A model generated the notes under the pieces. It worked only from the letters and a program-made list of their open reading frames with translations, was not told the origin of the DNA and did not search any database. The translations under genes were made by a program, and so were the position numbers. Source: CAYJLF01 sp964371055 (GTDB lineage: Bacteria > Eisenbacteria > RBG-16-71-46 > CAIMUX01). Taken from it: 64,000 nucleotides of DNA. This document shows, in pieces, positions 26,464 through 38,978 of the stretch (position 1 is its first letter; the number at the start of each line of letters is the position of its first letter). The stretch spans positions 62,001 to 126,000 of the forward strand of contig CAYJLF010000010.1 in NCBI GenBank assembly GCA_964371055.1, read 5' to 3'.

Positions 26464-27081
26464 CTACGGCTGCCGGATCTGGCGGCTCCATCGCTTGAAC
26501 TCGGGCGTGCCGGAGAGCTCCAACATCTCGAAGATCCCCATCTCGACCGTGGTGAGCTGCACGCCGGCCTGTTCCATGCGCCGAAACGCGATCTCGACAT
26601 TGCGCGGGTTCCGCGAGGAGACGGCGTCGGCCGCGAGAAAGACCTCGTAACCGCGTTCGCGGAGGTGAAGCGCCGTCTGCAGCACGCAGACGTGCGACTC
26701 GATCCCGCAGAGCAGGACCTGCCGCCGCCCGCTCGCCTCCAGGGCGTCGATGAAGGGGGGGTGGAGCGCAGAGGAGAAGTGCATCTTCTCGATCGGCCGG
26801 AATTCCGGCGGCGGGGGCGGTCCCTCGCGCGTCAGGTCGATCGGTCCCGGCAGCGGATCGTCGATGCTCCCTGGACGCAAGTAAGCGTCGATCAGGCGCG
26901 CGTCGGTCGGTCCGATCCCCTTCCGGTACTGCTCGGTCACGAGAATCGGGGCGCCCAGGATGTGAAACCCCCGGACCAGCCGCACGCATTGCAGCACCAC
27001 CCGTTCCGCCTCATGGATGGACGGCAGGAGCCGTTCCTGTACGTCGATGACCGTCAAGACCGCGCGATCGCGTCCCAGCAT
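26464..27081 (-). CDS. Isochorismatase-family cysteine hydrolase
   Basis: 205 residues. The catalytic triad is D13 (LTVIDVQERL), K99 (PIEKMHFS) and C132 (LCGIESHVCVLQTA), with the expected cis-peptide region before the Cys. Members include nicotinamidase, N-carbamoylsarcosine amidase and YcaC-like proteins, and the present sequence is closest in feel to the YcaC/isochorismatase-like group. The substrate is undetermined. ATG 27081 follows GGAAGGAG; a longer in-frame reading to 27228 is low-complexity. It converges with thyX, with only nine bases between stop codons. Confidence 0.87.
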   Translation of the reverse strand: MLGRDRAVLTVIDVQERLLPSIHEAERVVLQCVRLVRGFHILGAPILVTEQYRKGIGPTDARLIDAYLRPGSIDDPLPGPIDLTREGPPPPPEFRPIEKMHFSSALHPPFIDALEASGRRQVLLCGIESHVCVLQTALHLRERGYEVFLAADAVSSRNPRNVEIAFRRMEQAGVQLTTVEMGIFEMLELSGTPEFKRWSRQIRQP

Positions 27082-27279
27082 CCTCGCTCCTTCCCGCGCC
27101 GGGCGAATTCCGCCCCGAGCGCCGTCTATCTCCGCCGGACCGGCCGGCACCGGAAACCCGCCCCGAACACCAGACGGAAGATAGCAGTCGCGGCCTGTGA
27201 CTGGTATCCTCCGGCCGCATCGGTGCACAGGTCCCAGCGAGGCCGCGGCCTGATCTTCACGAGGGGGGAGGTCTGCCCG

Positions 27280-27915
27280 GTGGATTCGTCAAACAAACCA
27301 CGGAGCGGGCGACCCAGGCTGGTCCTGGCTTCGACTTCGCCGTTCCGCGCGGAGTTGCTCGCACGATTGGGGCTTCCTTTCGCCGCGGCGGCTCCCGATT
27401 TTTCCGAGGCGAGGCCAGAGGAGCCGGTCGACGCCGAGACGGTGCGCCGGCTCGTGCTCGAGAATGCGCGAGGCAAGGCGCGTTCGCTGCGCTCCGCGTA
27501 TCCCGGCTCGCTCCTGCTCGCGGCGGATCAGTTGGGTGAGTGCGATGGGCGCGTCCTGTCGAAGCCGGGCACGGTGGAGGGAGCAGTCGGGCAGCTTCTC
27601 TTCCTGGCCGGGCGTGAGCACCGGCTCCACACGGCCGTCGTCGTGCTCGACGCGGAGACCGGAAGAGCCGAGGAGGATGTGGTGACGAGTCCCCTGCGGA
27701 TGCGCGCGTTGAGCGAAGCGCGTATCCGCCGCTACGTGGAGATCGAGCGGCCCCTGAATTCGGCCGGCAGCTATCTCTCCGAGCGGCTCGGGATCGCTCT
27801 TTTCGAGGTCATGGGCGGCGACGATCCGACGGCCGTCGTCGGTCTGCCGTTGATCAGCGTGACCCGCATGCTCGAGCGGTTCGGTCTCGATCCGCTGGCG
27901 GAGGGGGGGGCATGA
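27280..27915 (+). CDS. maf: Maf/YceF-family nucleotide pyrophosphatase
   Basis: 211 residues. It has the Maf N-terminus LVLASTSPFRAELLARLGLPF, then EEPVDAETVRRLVLENARGKA, LLLAADQLGECDG and LSKPGT. The later ERPLNSAGSYLSERLGIALF and DPTAVVGLPLISVTRML segments are also conserved. Maf proteins hydrolyse non-canonical or canonical nucleoside triphosphates to monophosphates and can slow cell division. The start is GTG 27280, eight bases after GGGGGGAGG. The stop overlaps the squalene-synthase-like gene by four bases (ATGA). Confidence 0.9.
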   Translation: MDSSNKPRSGRPRLVLASTSPFRAELLARLGLPFAAAAPDFSEARPEEPVDAETVRRLVLENARGKARSLRSAYPGSLLLAADQLGECDGRVLSKPGTVEGAVGQLLFLAGREHRLHTAVVVLDAETGRAEEDVVTSPLRMRALSEARIRRYVEIERPLNSAGSYLSERLGIALFEVMGGDDPTAVVGLPLISVTRMLERFGLDPLAEGGA

Positions 27916-29081
27916 GGGACGAACGGCTGGGGGCGGAGGAGCGGACGATGGTCGTCGAGCCCCGTGATGCCGTCGCCCCCTCGTGCCAGAAAGGGATCGC
28001 GGGCGAACCCTTCACCGTCTGCCGCGATCTACTTCCTTCGGTGTCGCGCACCTTCGCTCTCACGATCGGCGTGTTGCCCGGCCACCTCCGGCGGCCGGTG
28101 ACCGTGGCTTACCTCCTCTGCCGGATGGCGGACACGTTCGAGGACGCCACCACCTCCGATCCCGCGCGACGGGTGGAGGGGCTCGAAACGCTGGCCGGGG
28201 TGCTTGCCGATCGACGCGCCGACTCGGCCGCGCTCTCTGCGGCGCTGGAGCCATTCGTCGGGCTAGCCTGCCGCGACGAGTCGGGGATGCGGCTGCTCCA
28301 GACGCGCCGGCCGGTCTTCGACGCGTACACCCGGCTGGAGGCCGCCGATCGGTTGATTCTTTCCCGCTGGATCCAGGCCCTCGCGACCGGCATGGCCGCC
28401 TTCGTCGATCGCGAACGCCGCCGGTCGGACCAGGCAGCCCCGGTGGGAACGGTTCGGCACATCCTGGCCACCCGCGATGAGCTGCGCGCCTATGCCTGGT
28501 ATGTCGCCGGCACGGTCGGCCACCTGCTGACCGAGCTCTTCGAACTGCGGTTCTACCGGGGAGGCTGGCCGGGGGATCGGTTGCACGGCCTGGCCTCGCC
28601 GTTCGGGCTGGGACTGCAGTTCACCAACATCCTGCAGGACCTGGCGGACGATCGCCGGCGTGGCTGGAGCTATGTGCCGGAAGACCTCGCGCGGGCGGAA
28701 GGGACTGCGATCGAGCGTCTGGACGCCCCGGAGGAGCGGGAGGCCGCAATGCGCGTCGTGGCGCATCTGGTGCGCGAGGCGTCGGTCTATCTCGATCGCG
28801 CGATGGAGTACACCGAGCTTCTGCCGCGCGGCGCGCCGCGCGTGCGCCTCTTCTGCGTCTGGCCGGTCTTCTTCGCGGTGCGGACGCTGGCCCGGATCTG
28901 GGGCGACGAAAGCGTCGTGACCGGCGGCGCCAAGGTTCGCATCACCCGGGAGGAGGTGCGGAGCGTAATCGGTAGCACCACCGCCCTCTGTCTCACGAAT
29001 GCCGGACTCGACCGACTCTACCAGGCGGAGAAGCGACGCCTGCGCCGGCGCATGGCGAGCCAACCGATTCCCGCCGCTTGA
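27912..29081 (+). CDS. Squalene/phytoene synthase family protein
   Basis: 389 residues. Both aspartate-rich sites for prenyl-diphosphate-bound Mg2+ are present: D74-T-F-E-D78 (CRMADTFEDAT) and D243-L-A-D-D247 (TNILQDLADDRRRG). The characteristic SVSRTFALTIGVLP precedes the first site and YVPEDL follows the second. The overall pattern is nearer to squalene synthases (head-to-head condensation of two farnesyl diphosphates) than to CrtB. Squalene versus phytoene or dehydrosqualene cannot be settled from sequence. The gene overlaps maf by four bases. The HpnA-like SDR at 15152 would be compatible with a hopanoid pathway, but no cyclase is in the window. Confidence 0.88.
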   Translation: MRDERLGAEERTMVVEPRDAVAPSCQKGIAGEPFTVCRDLLPSVSRTFALTIGVLPGHLRRPVTVAYLLCRMADTFEDATTSDPARRVEGLETLAGVLADRRADSAALSAALEPFVGLACRDESGMRLLQTRRPVFDAYTRLEAADRLILSRWIQALATGMAAFVDRERRRSDQAAPVGTVRHILATRDELRAYAWYVAGTVGHLLTELFELRFYRGGWPGDRLHGLASPFGLGLQFTNILQDLADDRRRGWSYVPEDLARAEGTAIERLDAPEEREAAMRVVAHLVREASVYLDRAMEYTELLPRGAPRVRLFCVWPVFFAVRTLARIWGDESVVTGGAKVRITREEVRSVIGSTTALCLTNAGLDRLYQAEKRRLRRRMASQPIPAA

Positions 29082-29105
29082 CCCGGTCGCATCGGAGAGC
29101 GTCGG

Positions 29106-32894
<3,789 letters not shown>

Positions 32895-32918
32895 CGTGGC
32901 AGCTCCAAAGGATACGCG

Positions 32919-32957
32919 ACGGCCGCCCCCCGGACCAAGGTCCGGGGCGGCGGCCGT
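32919..32957. terminator. Very strong GC hairpin between transporter and metH
   Basis: An 18-19 base stem (ACGGCCGCC with CCCCGGACC, against its complement) encloses a two-base AA loop, with one bulged base. It lies about 70 bases after the stop of the transporter gene and about 25 bases before the metH start on the same strand. There is no T-run, so it may terminate the upstream transcript or act in the metH leader. Confidence 0.4.
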
Positions 32958-33027
32958 GACGACCAGGTTGGAATGCGGCCGGGTGCGGTCGACGCGGTCC
33001 GGATCGCCCCGGCCCCTCAGCGCCCGC

Positions 33028-34488
33028 TCAGTGCGCCCCGCCCTTGCGGGCCGCCTGCGGCATCGCCTTCCAGATCCTGATCGCGAGCAGGGTTCCGATC
33101 ACGGCGAACGGAATGAGGAAGGGGGGCCAGTAGGACCACGACTTCTCCGTCAGGAACCCGAGGCTCAGGGCCTGCAGGCCGGTGCCGAGATAGACCAGTC
33201 CGTCGATCAGCCCGACCGCGGTGCCGGCGTTCTTCCGGCCGCCGAAGTCCATCGTCGCCGTGCCGGAGAGCATCCCGTGCGTCCCGATGACGCAATAGGA
33301 GATGACCAGCACGCAGATTCCCAGGGCCCACATCCGCACCGGGTCGACGGCGACGCCCTCGGCGGGAACCTGGACATTGAAGGCCATCACCACCACCGCG
33401 AAGAACATCAGGGCGTAGAGGAGCGCCGCCACCGGTCCGCGCCGCGAGCCGAAGATCTTGTCCGAGATCCACCCGGCGGTCATGCCGCCGGTCGCTCCGG
33501 CCAGGAAGAGCATCGTGCCCCACTCGCGGGTGATGAGGAAGGTCTTGTGATACCCCATCTCCTTTCCGTAGATGATGTACCAGTGCATGATCCCCTGGCG
33601 CAGCACTCCGGTGCAGAACTCGATGGCGCCAATGGTCAGGACCACCGGGTTGGTCACCACCTTCTTCAGGATGACGCGGACCGGGTCGGGATGGTCATCC
33701 TCCCCGGACGACGCGTCGCCCGTGTCGAAGTTGGGGAAGCCGGCTTCGGCGGGCCGGTCCCGGACGACGAGATAGATCCAGAGCGCGCCGAGCAACAGCA
33801 GCCCGGCCGGAGCCCAGAAGACCCAGAAAGGAGGACTGACGATGACGGTCTCGGCCGCCTTCACGGTGTGGGCGCCGTCGACGATCCACTGGCCGAAGTC
33901 GAAGGCGAAGAAAATCCCCGCCGAGATCAGGATTCCGAAGATCCCACCAAAGACGCCGCGTTCCTTCACGTGGAACCAGCCGCTGTTGACCTTGACGATC
34001 GCCACCGCGCCGAAACTCTGGAAGTACATGTTCACGGCGTAGAGGACGCTGAAGGCCAGAAAGAGCATCCGGTGTCCCGCCTCGGTGCGCAGGTACCCCG
34101 GATCGACTGCCGGTCCGATGAGAAAGACCAGGATGCCGACGAGCCCGTTGGAGAGAGCCGCTCCGATCGTGGAGATCAGCATCGCCTTGCGGCCGCCGAT
34201 CCGGTCGGTCAGGGGTCCGTTCAGGATGAAGGCGAAGGCATAGGTGATCGTGCCGGCGGCGAAGATGGCGCCGAACTCGCTCTTGGTCATGAGGTCGCCG
34301 AGCGCGTTCTTCGCCACGGTCAGGTTGTAGCGGCCGAAGTAGAGGAAGGCGTAGCCGATTCCCATCGGCACCCAGTTCAGGATCCGCCGGTTGAGATAGG
34401 CGGTCGAGTGTCCGCGCGGATTGCCGGACACCCGCACGAAGATCGTCACCGCGATGATGATGCCGAGCAGAGTGAGGAAGTTGCTCAC
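33028..34488 (-). CDS. MFS organophosphate:phosphate antiporter (GlpT/UhpT-like)
   Basis: 486 residues with about twelve membrane helices. GYAFLYFGRYNLTVAKNAL matches the substrate-site helix of the OPA family (arginine-bearing first-helix signature of GlpT/UhpT), and NGPLTDRIGGRKAMLIS is the MFS loop 2-3 motif. The second half repeats an Arg-rich loop (ISDKIFGSRRGPVAALLY). Such transporters exchange organophosphates (glycerol-3-phosphate, hexose-phosphate or phosphoglycerate) for inorganic phosphate. The exact substrate is not readable. The gene is 64 bp downstream of the P-loop protein gene on the same strand, with a dispersed repeat between them. Confidence 0.85.
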   Translation of the reverse strand: MSNFLTLLGIIIAVTIFVRVSGNPRGHSTAYLNRRILNWVPMGIGYAFLYFGRYNLTVAKNALGDLMTKSEFGAIFAAGTITYAFAFILNGPLTDRIGGRKAMLISTIGAALSNGLVGILVFLIGPAVDPGYLRTEAGHRMLFLAFSVLYAVNMYFQSFGAVAIVKVNSGWFHVKERGVFGGIFGILISAGIFFAFDFGQWIVDGAHTVKAAETVIVSPPFWVFWAPAGLLLLGALWIYLVVRDRPAEAGFPNFDTGDASSGEDDHPDPVRVILKKVVTNPVVLTIGAIEFCTGVLRQGIMHWYIIYGKEMGYHKTFLITREWGTMLFLAGATGGMTAGWISDKIFGSRRGPVAALLYALMFFAVVVMAFNVQVPAEGVAVDPVRMWALGICVLVISYCVIGTHGMLSGTATMDFGGRKNAGTAVGLIDGLVYLGTGLQALSLGFLTEKSWSYWPPFLIPFAVIGTLLAIRIWKAMPQAARKGGAH

Positions 34489-34542
34489 GAGGTCCTCCGG
34501 GGTTCAGGCCGGTGGAGCGGCCGACAGGGGGTCGCGCGGCTC

Positions 34543-34564
34543 GCCCAGTTTTTCAGCACCCTGC
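34543..34564 (-). repeat. Dispersed 22-bp element, complete copy at a stop codon
   Basis: GCAGGGTGCTGAAAAACTGG, then GC, on the minus strand; identical over 22 bp to the copy at 38832. The TGA inside it is the stop codon of the P-loop gene, so its last codons (Ala-Gly-Cys) are encoded by the element. Confidence 0.75.
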
Positions 34565-35314
34565 CAGGCTCTGGCGGTTCTTCCAGAGTCGCCCGCAGAC
34601 CTCCTCCAGGTGCGGACCGAGGAGGGCCGGGTCGAGGGTCTTCTCCGGCATGTTGTCGAAGACGGCGTAGGGAACCCGGCGGCCGCGGACATGCAGGAAC
34701 CCGGGGTCGGGGGCGCTGAATTCCTCCCAGTCCGACTCCTTGTAGAGCATCTCGATCTTCTTGTCCTCGAGCGCATGTTGCAGAATGCTGTCCGGCTTGT
34801 CCGGGTTGTAGCGACGCCGGTTCTTGCGCAGCGACTCCTCCCACGGGACGGAAATGTAGATCGTGTTGGCGCGGTCGAGGACGTCATCCGACAGGTGCGG
34901 ATACGCTTCCATCCAACCGCCATGCTGGCTGCCGCGGGCGAACTCGAAGATGGCGGTGTGCCGTTGGTGGTAGTCCGGGATGTCGCGCAGGCGACGGGCG
35001 TAGGCGAGGTTCAGCTTGTGGATCAGCCAGTGCCAGAAGAAGAGCTCCTTGAAGACGTATCCGGGCAGCCGCTCCCCCTGGTACTCGAAGTGGCTGTCCG
35101 AGACCAGGCGCGGGAAACCGTGCTTCTCCCAGAGGTCATCGTCCTCGAAGCGCTCCCACAGGATCGGGAAGTCGTCGAACTCCTCGAACTCGCCGATATG
35201 GAACCGGCGGATCCGCTCCTCGATCGGTGTCTTCTTGAGATAGTCGATGACCTCGGACTTGCCGGCCGCGGGCCGTCCGTTCAGGATGATGATCTTGAAG
35301 ATCCCGGTTCCCAT
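34553..35314 (-). CDS. P-loop NTPase of unknown function
   Basis: 253 residues. Walker A is G13-R-P-A-A-G-K19-S20 directly after a hydrophobic strand (FKIIILNG). The rest is rich in acidic and aromatic residues (EFEEFDDFPILWERFEDDDL), with a basic SLRKNRRRYNPDKPDS segment that could be a lid. The layout suggests a small-molecule kinase or nucleotide-binding regulator, but I do not recognise the family. ATG 35314 follows AAGGGGGGA. The last three codons and the stop are supplied by the dispersed repeat element, so the ancestral C-terminus may have been altered. Confidence 0.75.
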   Translation of the reverse strand: MGTGIFKIIILNGRPAAGKSEVIDYLKKTPIEERIRRFHIGEFEEFDDFPILWERFEDDDLWEKHGFPRLVSDSHFEYQGERLPGYVFKELFFWHWLIHKLNLAYARRLRDIPDYHQRHTAIFEFARGSQHGGWMEAYPHLSDDVLDRANTIYISVPWEESLRKNRRRYNPDKPDSILQHALEDKKIEMLYKESDWEEFSAPDPGFLHVRGRRVPYAVFDNMPEKTLDPALLGPHLEEVCGRLWKNRQSLAGC

Positions 35315-35500
35315 GGGTCCCCCCTTCTGGAGATGGCAGAACGGGGGGAGTGTACCAAGGCGGCGGTCGGTCGCAAGGGCGCCCGGAATCGGCCGGGGCG
35401 GGATTCGGCCCCTCGAAGTCAGGCTGGGTCGACCAAGATAGACGCGCGGCCGGACCTCCCGGAGGGGAGACCGCGGCCGCGCGCGAGGAATCGACCAAAA

Positions 35501-36301
35501 CTACGGAAGTTGCGTTCCCCCCGGCACCATGGCCTGGATGCGAATCTCGCGCTGCAGCGTCACCTGGATCGCCTGACCCGGGTCGAGGACGATGTCGCCG
35601 CCGCGGGTCGCGACAGCCCAGATGGTGCCGCCGGCCGCTCCCGCGACCGCTCCCTGGGTCGCGCCCTTTTTGCCGCCGAGCAGGCCCCCGATCACCGCTC
35701 CGCCGATCGTGCTGCCGACGACCCGAGCTGCGTCGTTACCTCCCTGGCCCTCTCCCTCCAGAAGGAGCGGGTCGGCGAAGATCGGGTAGCTCTTGCCATC
35801 AGCCGTGGTCAGTTCGCGGAACTCGATCGCCATCTCCGCCTTCCCCCCCACGCGACCGGAGCGCTTGGACCGGGTCACTTCACCGCGGAGCTTCGATCCC
35901 GTCGGGACGACGGCACCGACCCCCTCGATCGTGGCCGGCTTGGTTACGGTGGCGGTGAAGGCGCGCCCCCCCTGGTGGGTCTCGGTCGAGATCGTCTCGT
36001 CGAGCGAGGCCTCGAACACGGTGCCCGCCGGCAACGGTACCATGCGCATCGTCGGCTGCGCCGGCTGAGCCGGGACATCGACCTTCGTCGTGCGCGTCGG
36101 CGCAGGTGCGGGGGCCGGGGTTGGCTTGGGTTCTTCCTTCTTGGGCTCGACCGGGGTCTGCGCCGCCGGAGGTGGAGCCTGAGCCACCGGGTGCTCGGTC
36201 GCGGGCTGCTGAGCGGTCTGGGCCGACTGCTTGTCGCCGCTGCACGCGCCCAGCGAGAGCGCCAGCGCCGCGATGATGGTGAAGATCCAGAAGTTCTTCA
36301 T
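35501..36301 (-). CDS. Glycine-zipper lipoprotein
   Basis: 266 residues. Signal peptide MKNFWIFTIIAALALSLGAC gives lipidation at C20, with Ser at +2, which usually means outer membrane. A long Pro/Ala/Lys/Glu linker (about 25-75) precedes a beta-rich domain containing LPAGTVFEASLDETISTETH and PTGSKLRGEVTRSKRSGRVG. A glycine-zipper segment (GSTIGGAVIGGLLGGKKGAT) then precedes a C-terminal QREIRIQ strand. The middle resembles SLAP/TrbI-like or conjugal-pore-related domains. ATG 36301 has GGAGGAAC six bases upstream. It is divergent from pnp. A structural envelope role is likely; the partner is unknown. Confidence 0.8.
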   Translation of the reverse strand: MKNFWIFTIIAALALSLGACSGDKQSAQTAQQPATEHPVAQAPPPAAQTPVEPKKEEPKPTPAPAPAPTRTTKVDVPAQPAQPTMRMVPLPAGTVFEASLDETISTETHQGGRAFTATVTKPATIEGVGAVVPTGSKLRGEVTRSKRSGRVGGKAEMAIEFRELTTADGKSYPIFADPLLLEGEGQGGNDAARVVGSTIGGAVIGGLLGGKKGATQGAVAGAAGGTIWAVATRGGDIVLDPGQAIQVTLQREIRIQAMVPGGTQLP

Positions 36302-36613
36302 CGTCAGTTCCTCCCTGACAGAGCGCCCGATCCCAAGCCTGATCCCGGGATCGGCGGAGTTGGCCGGCCGTTCCCCCGTGGAGACCGGCTCCGACACCGT
36401 TATCGCGCCCGTCGGTTCCTGGACACCGGCCCGCGGAGCCACCCCCATCGAGCAGGGCCCCGCGATCTGGCACCAACGAAGAGATACCCCGTCGGCCTCT
36501 CCCCGGGTCCACCGTCGTGCGTTCGGAGTGTATCCTCTCCAGGCCCCCCGCGCGGCCCGATTCGAGCGCGCGGGCGGCATGGCCTGGGGCGGTCGCGGGA
36601 ATCGGAGGATGGC
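36302..36613. other. 312-bp non-coding interval between lipoprotein gene and pnp
   Basis: Divergent intergenic region. It contains the palindrome at 36341-36352, the lipoprotein gene's ribosome site next to 36301 and the pnp ribosome site at 36604-36609. I see no rpsO gene, although rpsO often precedes pnp, and no clear -10/-35 pair. Confidence 0.45.
36341..36352. promoter_or_regulatory. 12-bp palindrome upstream of lipoprotein gene
   Basis: GATCCCGGGATC is a perfect palindrome 40 bp before the lipoprotein start, with another GATCCC half-site at 36329-36334. Operator function is a guess. Confidence 0.25.
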
Positions 36614-38755
36614 ATGGAACTTGGGTCGACAGTCTGGCGCGGCGCCGCGCGCGTGGGGAAAGTGGAAGTCTCTCTCGAGACGGGCAGGATCGCCCGTCAG
36701 GCCGACGGGGCCGTGCTGATCCGGCAGGGGGGAACCGTACTTCTCGTCACCGCCGTGGCGGCGGCGGAACCGCGGTCGGGGATCGACTTCTTTCCGCTGA
36801 CGGTCGAGTACCGCGAGCGTCTCTCCGCGGCGGGTCGTTTCCCGGGCGGGTATCGCAAGCGCGAGGGGCGCTCGTCCGATCGCGAGATCCTCTCCTGCCG
36901 CCTCGTTGACCGCACGATCCGCCCGCTCTTTCCCGAGGGATTCCGCTCGGAGACACAGGTGCTGGCCACCGTGCTCTCGTTCGAGCCCGACACCGATCCG
37001 GAGGTGCTGGCCATCACGGGGGCCGCCGCCGCGCTCCATCTCTCCGGGATACCGTTCGAGGGACCGGTGGCGGGGGTGCGCGTGGCGAAGCGCGCCGACG
37101 GCGCCTGGGAGACCTTTCCCACGCGGGAGGATCTCCAGGGTGCGACCTGCGACCTCGTCGTCTCGCTCGGTCCGCAGGGACTCGTGATGATGGAAGGAGA
37201 GGCTCGGGAGTTGCCGGAGGGCGAGCTGGTCGAGGCGATCCGCGCGGCGGAGGAAGCGATCCGGCCGCTGCGCGAGCTGGTCGAGCGCGCCCGTCGCGAG
37301 GCGGGGAAGGAGAAACGCCCGTTCAGTGCGCCGGGGTGCGACCCCGCGATCGACGCTACGGTCCGGGAACTCGCGACCTCGGCGATGCGCGAGGCGCTTC
37401 GTGTCGAGGGAAAGCACGCGCGGGCCGAGGCGGTGGCGGAGGCGGCGCGGAGGACGATGGCCGACGCCGCGACCCGATTGGCGGAGAGACGCGCCCTCGA
37501 TCCTCCGGCGTTCGACCGCGAGGTCGCCGGTCTGCTCCATCAGCTCGAGTCGGAGGAACTTCGCCGGGGCGTGCTGGAAGAGAATCGCCGCGCCGACGGC
37601 CGTGATCCCGAGCAGATCCGGCCGATCCAGATCGAGGCTCCGGTGCTGCCGCGCGTGCACGGTTCGGCGCTCTTCACGCGCGGTGAGACGCAGGCTCTGG
37701 TGGTCGCTACTCTCGGCACCGGGCGGGACGAGCAGGAGGTCGAGTCGCTTCGGGGGGTCGACCGGGAGAGGTTTCAGCTCGCGTATTCTTTCCCGTCCTA
37801 CTCCGTGGGAGAGGTCCGGCCGATCCGAGGCCCGGGCCGCCGGGAGATCGGTCACGGCAACCTGGCGCGCCGCGCGCTCGAGGCGGTGCTCCCGTCGCCT
37901 GAGCTCTTCCCCTACACGATCAAGGTCGAGTCGGAGATCACCGAGTCGAACGGATCGTCGTCGATGGCGACCGTCTGCGGCGGCTGCCTTGCCCTCATGG
38001 ATGCGGGGGTGCCGATCCGCCGCCCGGTGGCGGGCATCGCCATGGGCCTGATCACCGAAGGGGAGAAGGCGGTCGTGCTGTCGGACATCCTCGGAGCGGA
38101 AGACCACCTCGGCGACATGGACTTCAAGGTAGCCGGCACCGAAGAGGGGGTGACCGCGGTGCAGCTCGACAACAAGGTCGGCTCCCTCCCGTTCGACCTC
38201 CTCGCGCGGGCGCTCGACCAGGCGCGGCGCGGTCGGCTGCACATCCTCGCGGAGATGGCCCGCGTCCTCCCCGCGCCGCGCCGGGAGCTGTCGGCGCATG
38301 CGCCGAGGGTCGAGTTACTGCACATCCGTCCGCACCGGATCCGTGATCTCATCGGACCCGGCGGCCGCCACATCCAGGACCTGCAGGCCGACACCGGCGT
38401 CAAGATCGACGTAGCGGACGATGGCACCGTGCGGATCTACGCGGTGGAGGCGTCGGCGCTGCCACACGCGAAGCGGCGCGTGATCGATCTCACCGGCGAG
38501 CCCGAAGTGGGGCGCATCTACCGCGGGACCGTGACCGGCGTTCGGGAGTTCGGCTGCTTCGTCCGGCTCTTCCAGGGGATCGAGGGACTCGTGCACGCCT
38601 CCGAGATCGCCGAGGGGTTCGTGCGCGACATCGGAGAGGTCGCGGTCGAAGGGGAGCCGATGGTGGTCAAAGTCCTCGGCGTCGACCAGGGGAGGATCCA
38701 GCTCTCCCGCAAGCAGGCCCAGGGGGTGCGGGCGGAGGAGATCGAGAACGGGTAA
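36614..38755 (+). CDS. pnp: Polyribonucleotide nucleotidyltransferase
   Basis: 713 residues (E. coli 711). Order: first RNase PH domain (about 10-145, with GIDFFPLTVEYRER, then GGYRKREG and DRTIRPLFPEGF); linker helices (about 230-310); second, catalytic RNase PH domain (about 325-555, with LFTRGETQALV, YSFPSYSVGEV, ESNGSSSMATVCGG and DFKVAGTEEGVTAVQLD). KH domain (about 565-620, RDLIGPGGRHIQDLQADTGV) and S1 domain (about 635-705, GRIYRGTVTGVREFGCFVRL) follow. It degrades RNA 3' to 5' phosphorolytically, as a trimer in the degradosome. ATG 36614 follows GGAGGA by four bases; the upstream open frame (from 34421) is antisense shadow. Confidence 0.97.
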   Translation: MELGSTVWRGAARVGKVEVSLETGRIARQADGAVLIRQGGTVLLVTAVAAAEPRSGIDFFPLTVEYRERLSAAGRFPGGYRKREGRSSDREILSCRLVDRTIRPLFPEGFRSETQVLATVLSFEPDTDPEVLAITGAAAALHLSGIPFEGPVAGVRVAKRADGAWETFPTREDLQGATCDLVVSLGPQGLVMMEGEARELPEGELVEAIRAAEEAIRPLRELVERARREAGKEKRPFSAPGCDPAIDATVRELATSAMREALRVEGKHARAEAVAEAARRTMADAATRLAERRALDPPAFDREVAGLLHQLESEELRRGVLEENRRADGRDPEQIRPIQIEAPVLPRVHGSALFTRGETQALVVATLGTGRDEQEVESLRGVDRERFQLAYSFPSYSVGEVRPIRGPGRREIGHGNLARRALEAVLPSPELFPYTIKVESEITESNGSSSMATVCGGCLALMDAGVPIRRPVAGIAMGLITEGEKAVVLSDILGAEDHLGDMDFKVAGTEEGVTAVQLDNKVGSLPFDLLARALDQARRGRLHILAEMARVLPAPRRELSAHAPRVELLHIRPHRIRDLIGPGGRHIQDLQADTGVKIDVADDGTVRIYAVEASALPHAKRRVIDLTGEPEVGRIYRGTVTGVREFGCFVRLFQGIEGLVHASEIAEGFVRDIGEVAVEGEPMVVKVLGVDQGRIQLSRKQAQGVRAEEIENG

Positions 38756-38831
38756 GCGAGGGCACGCGATCCCCTTCAACGGCCGGCCGCGGGCGCCTCG
38801 GTCGGCTCGCAAGTGCTCGCCGGCGCGGCGG

Positions 38832-38853
38832 GCCCAGTTTTTCAGCACCCTGC
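38832..38853 (-). repeat. Dispersed 22-bp element, complete copy
   Basis: GCAGGGTGCTGAAAAACTGG, then GC, on the minus strand, preceded by TA as in the 15141 copy. It lies 77 bp after the pnp stop and 126 bp before the next start. Confidence 0.75.
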
Positions 38854-38978
38854 TAGGGCGGCTCGGTTGACCGGTCGGTTGTCCGTTGCCGTCCGGCCTG
38901 CTAGAATCGTTGCGCGTCGAGCCAGGCGCGCGCGATGCGTGCGAGGCTGGATCGGAGATCGCGACGGAGGATTCGACG

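Noticed and set aside
32895..33027. Cobalamin or SAM riboswitch upstream of metH
   Set aside because: Searched for the B12-box core and SAM-I/II-like elements; only a simple hairpin is present.
34421..36613. N-terminal 731 codons of the open frame that ends as pnp
   Set aside because: They run antisense to the P-loop and glycine-zipper genes. PNPase homology and the ribosome site begin at 36614.
35501..38299. 932-codon minus-strand open frame across pnp
   Set aside because: Only the last 266 codons (from 36301) form a real lipoprotein; the rest is the antisense of pnp.
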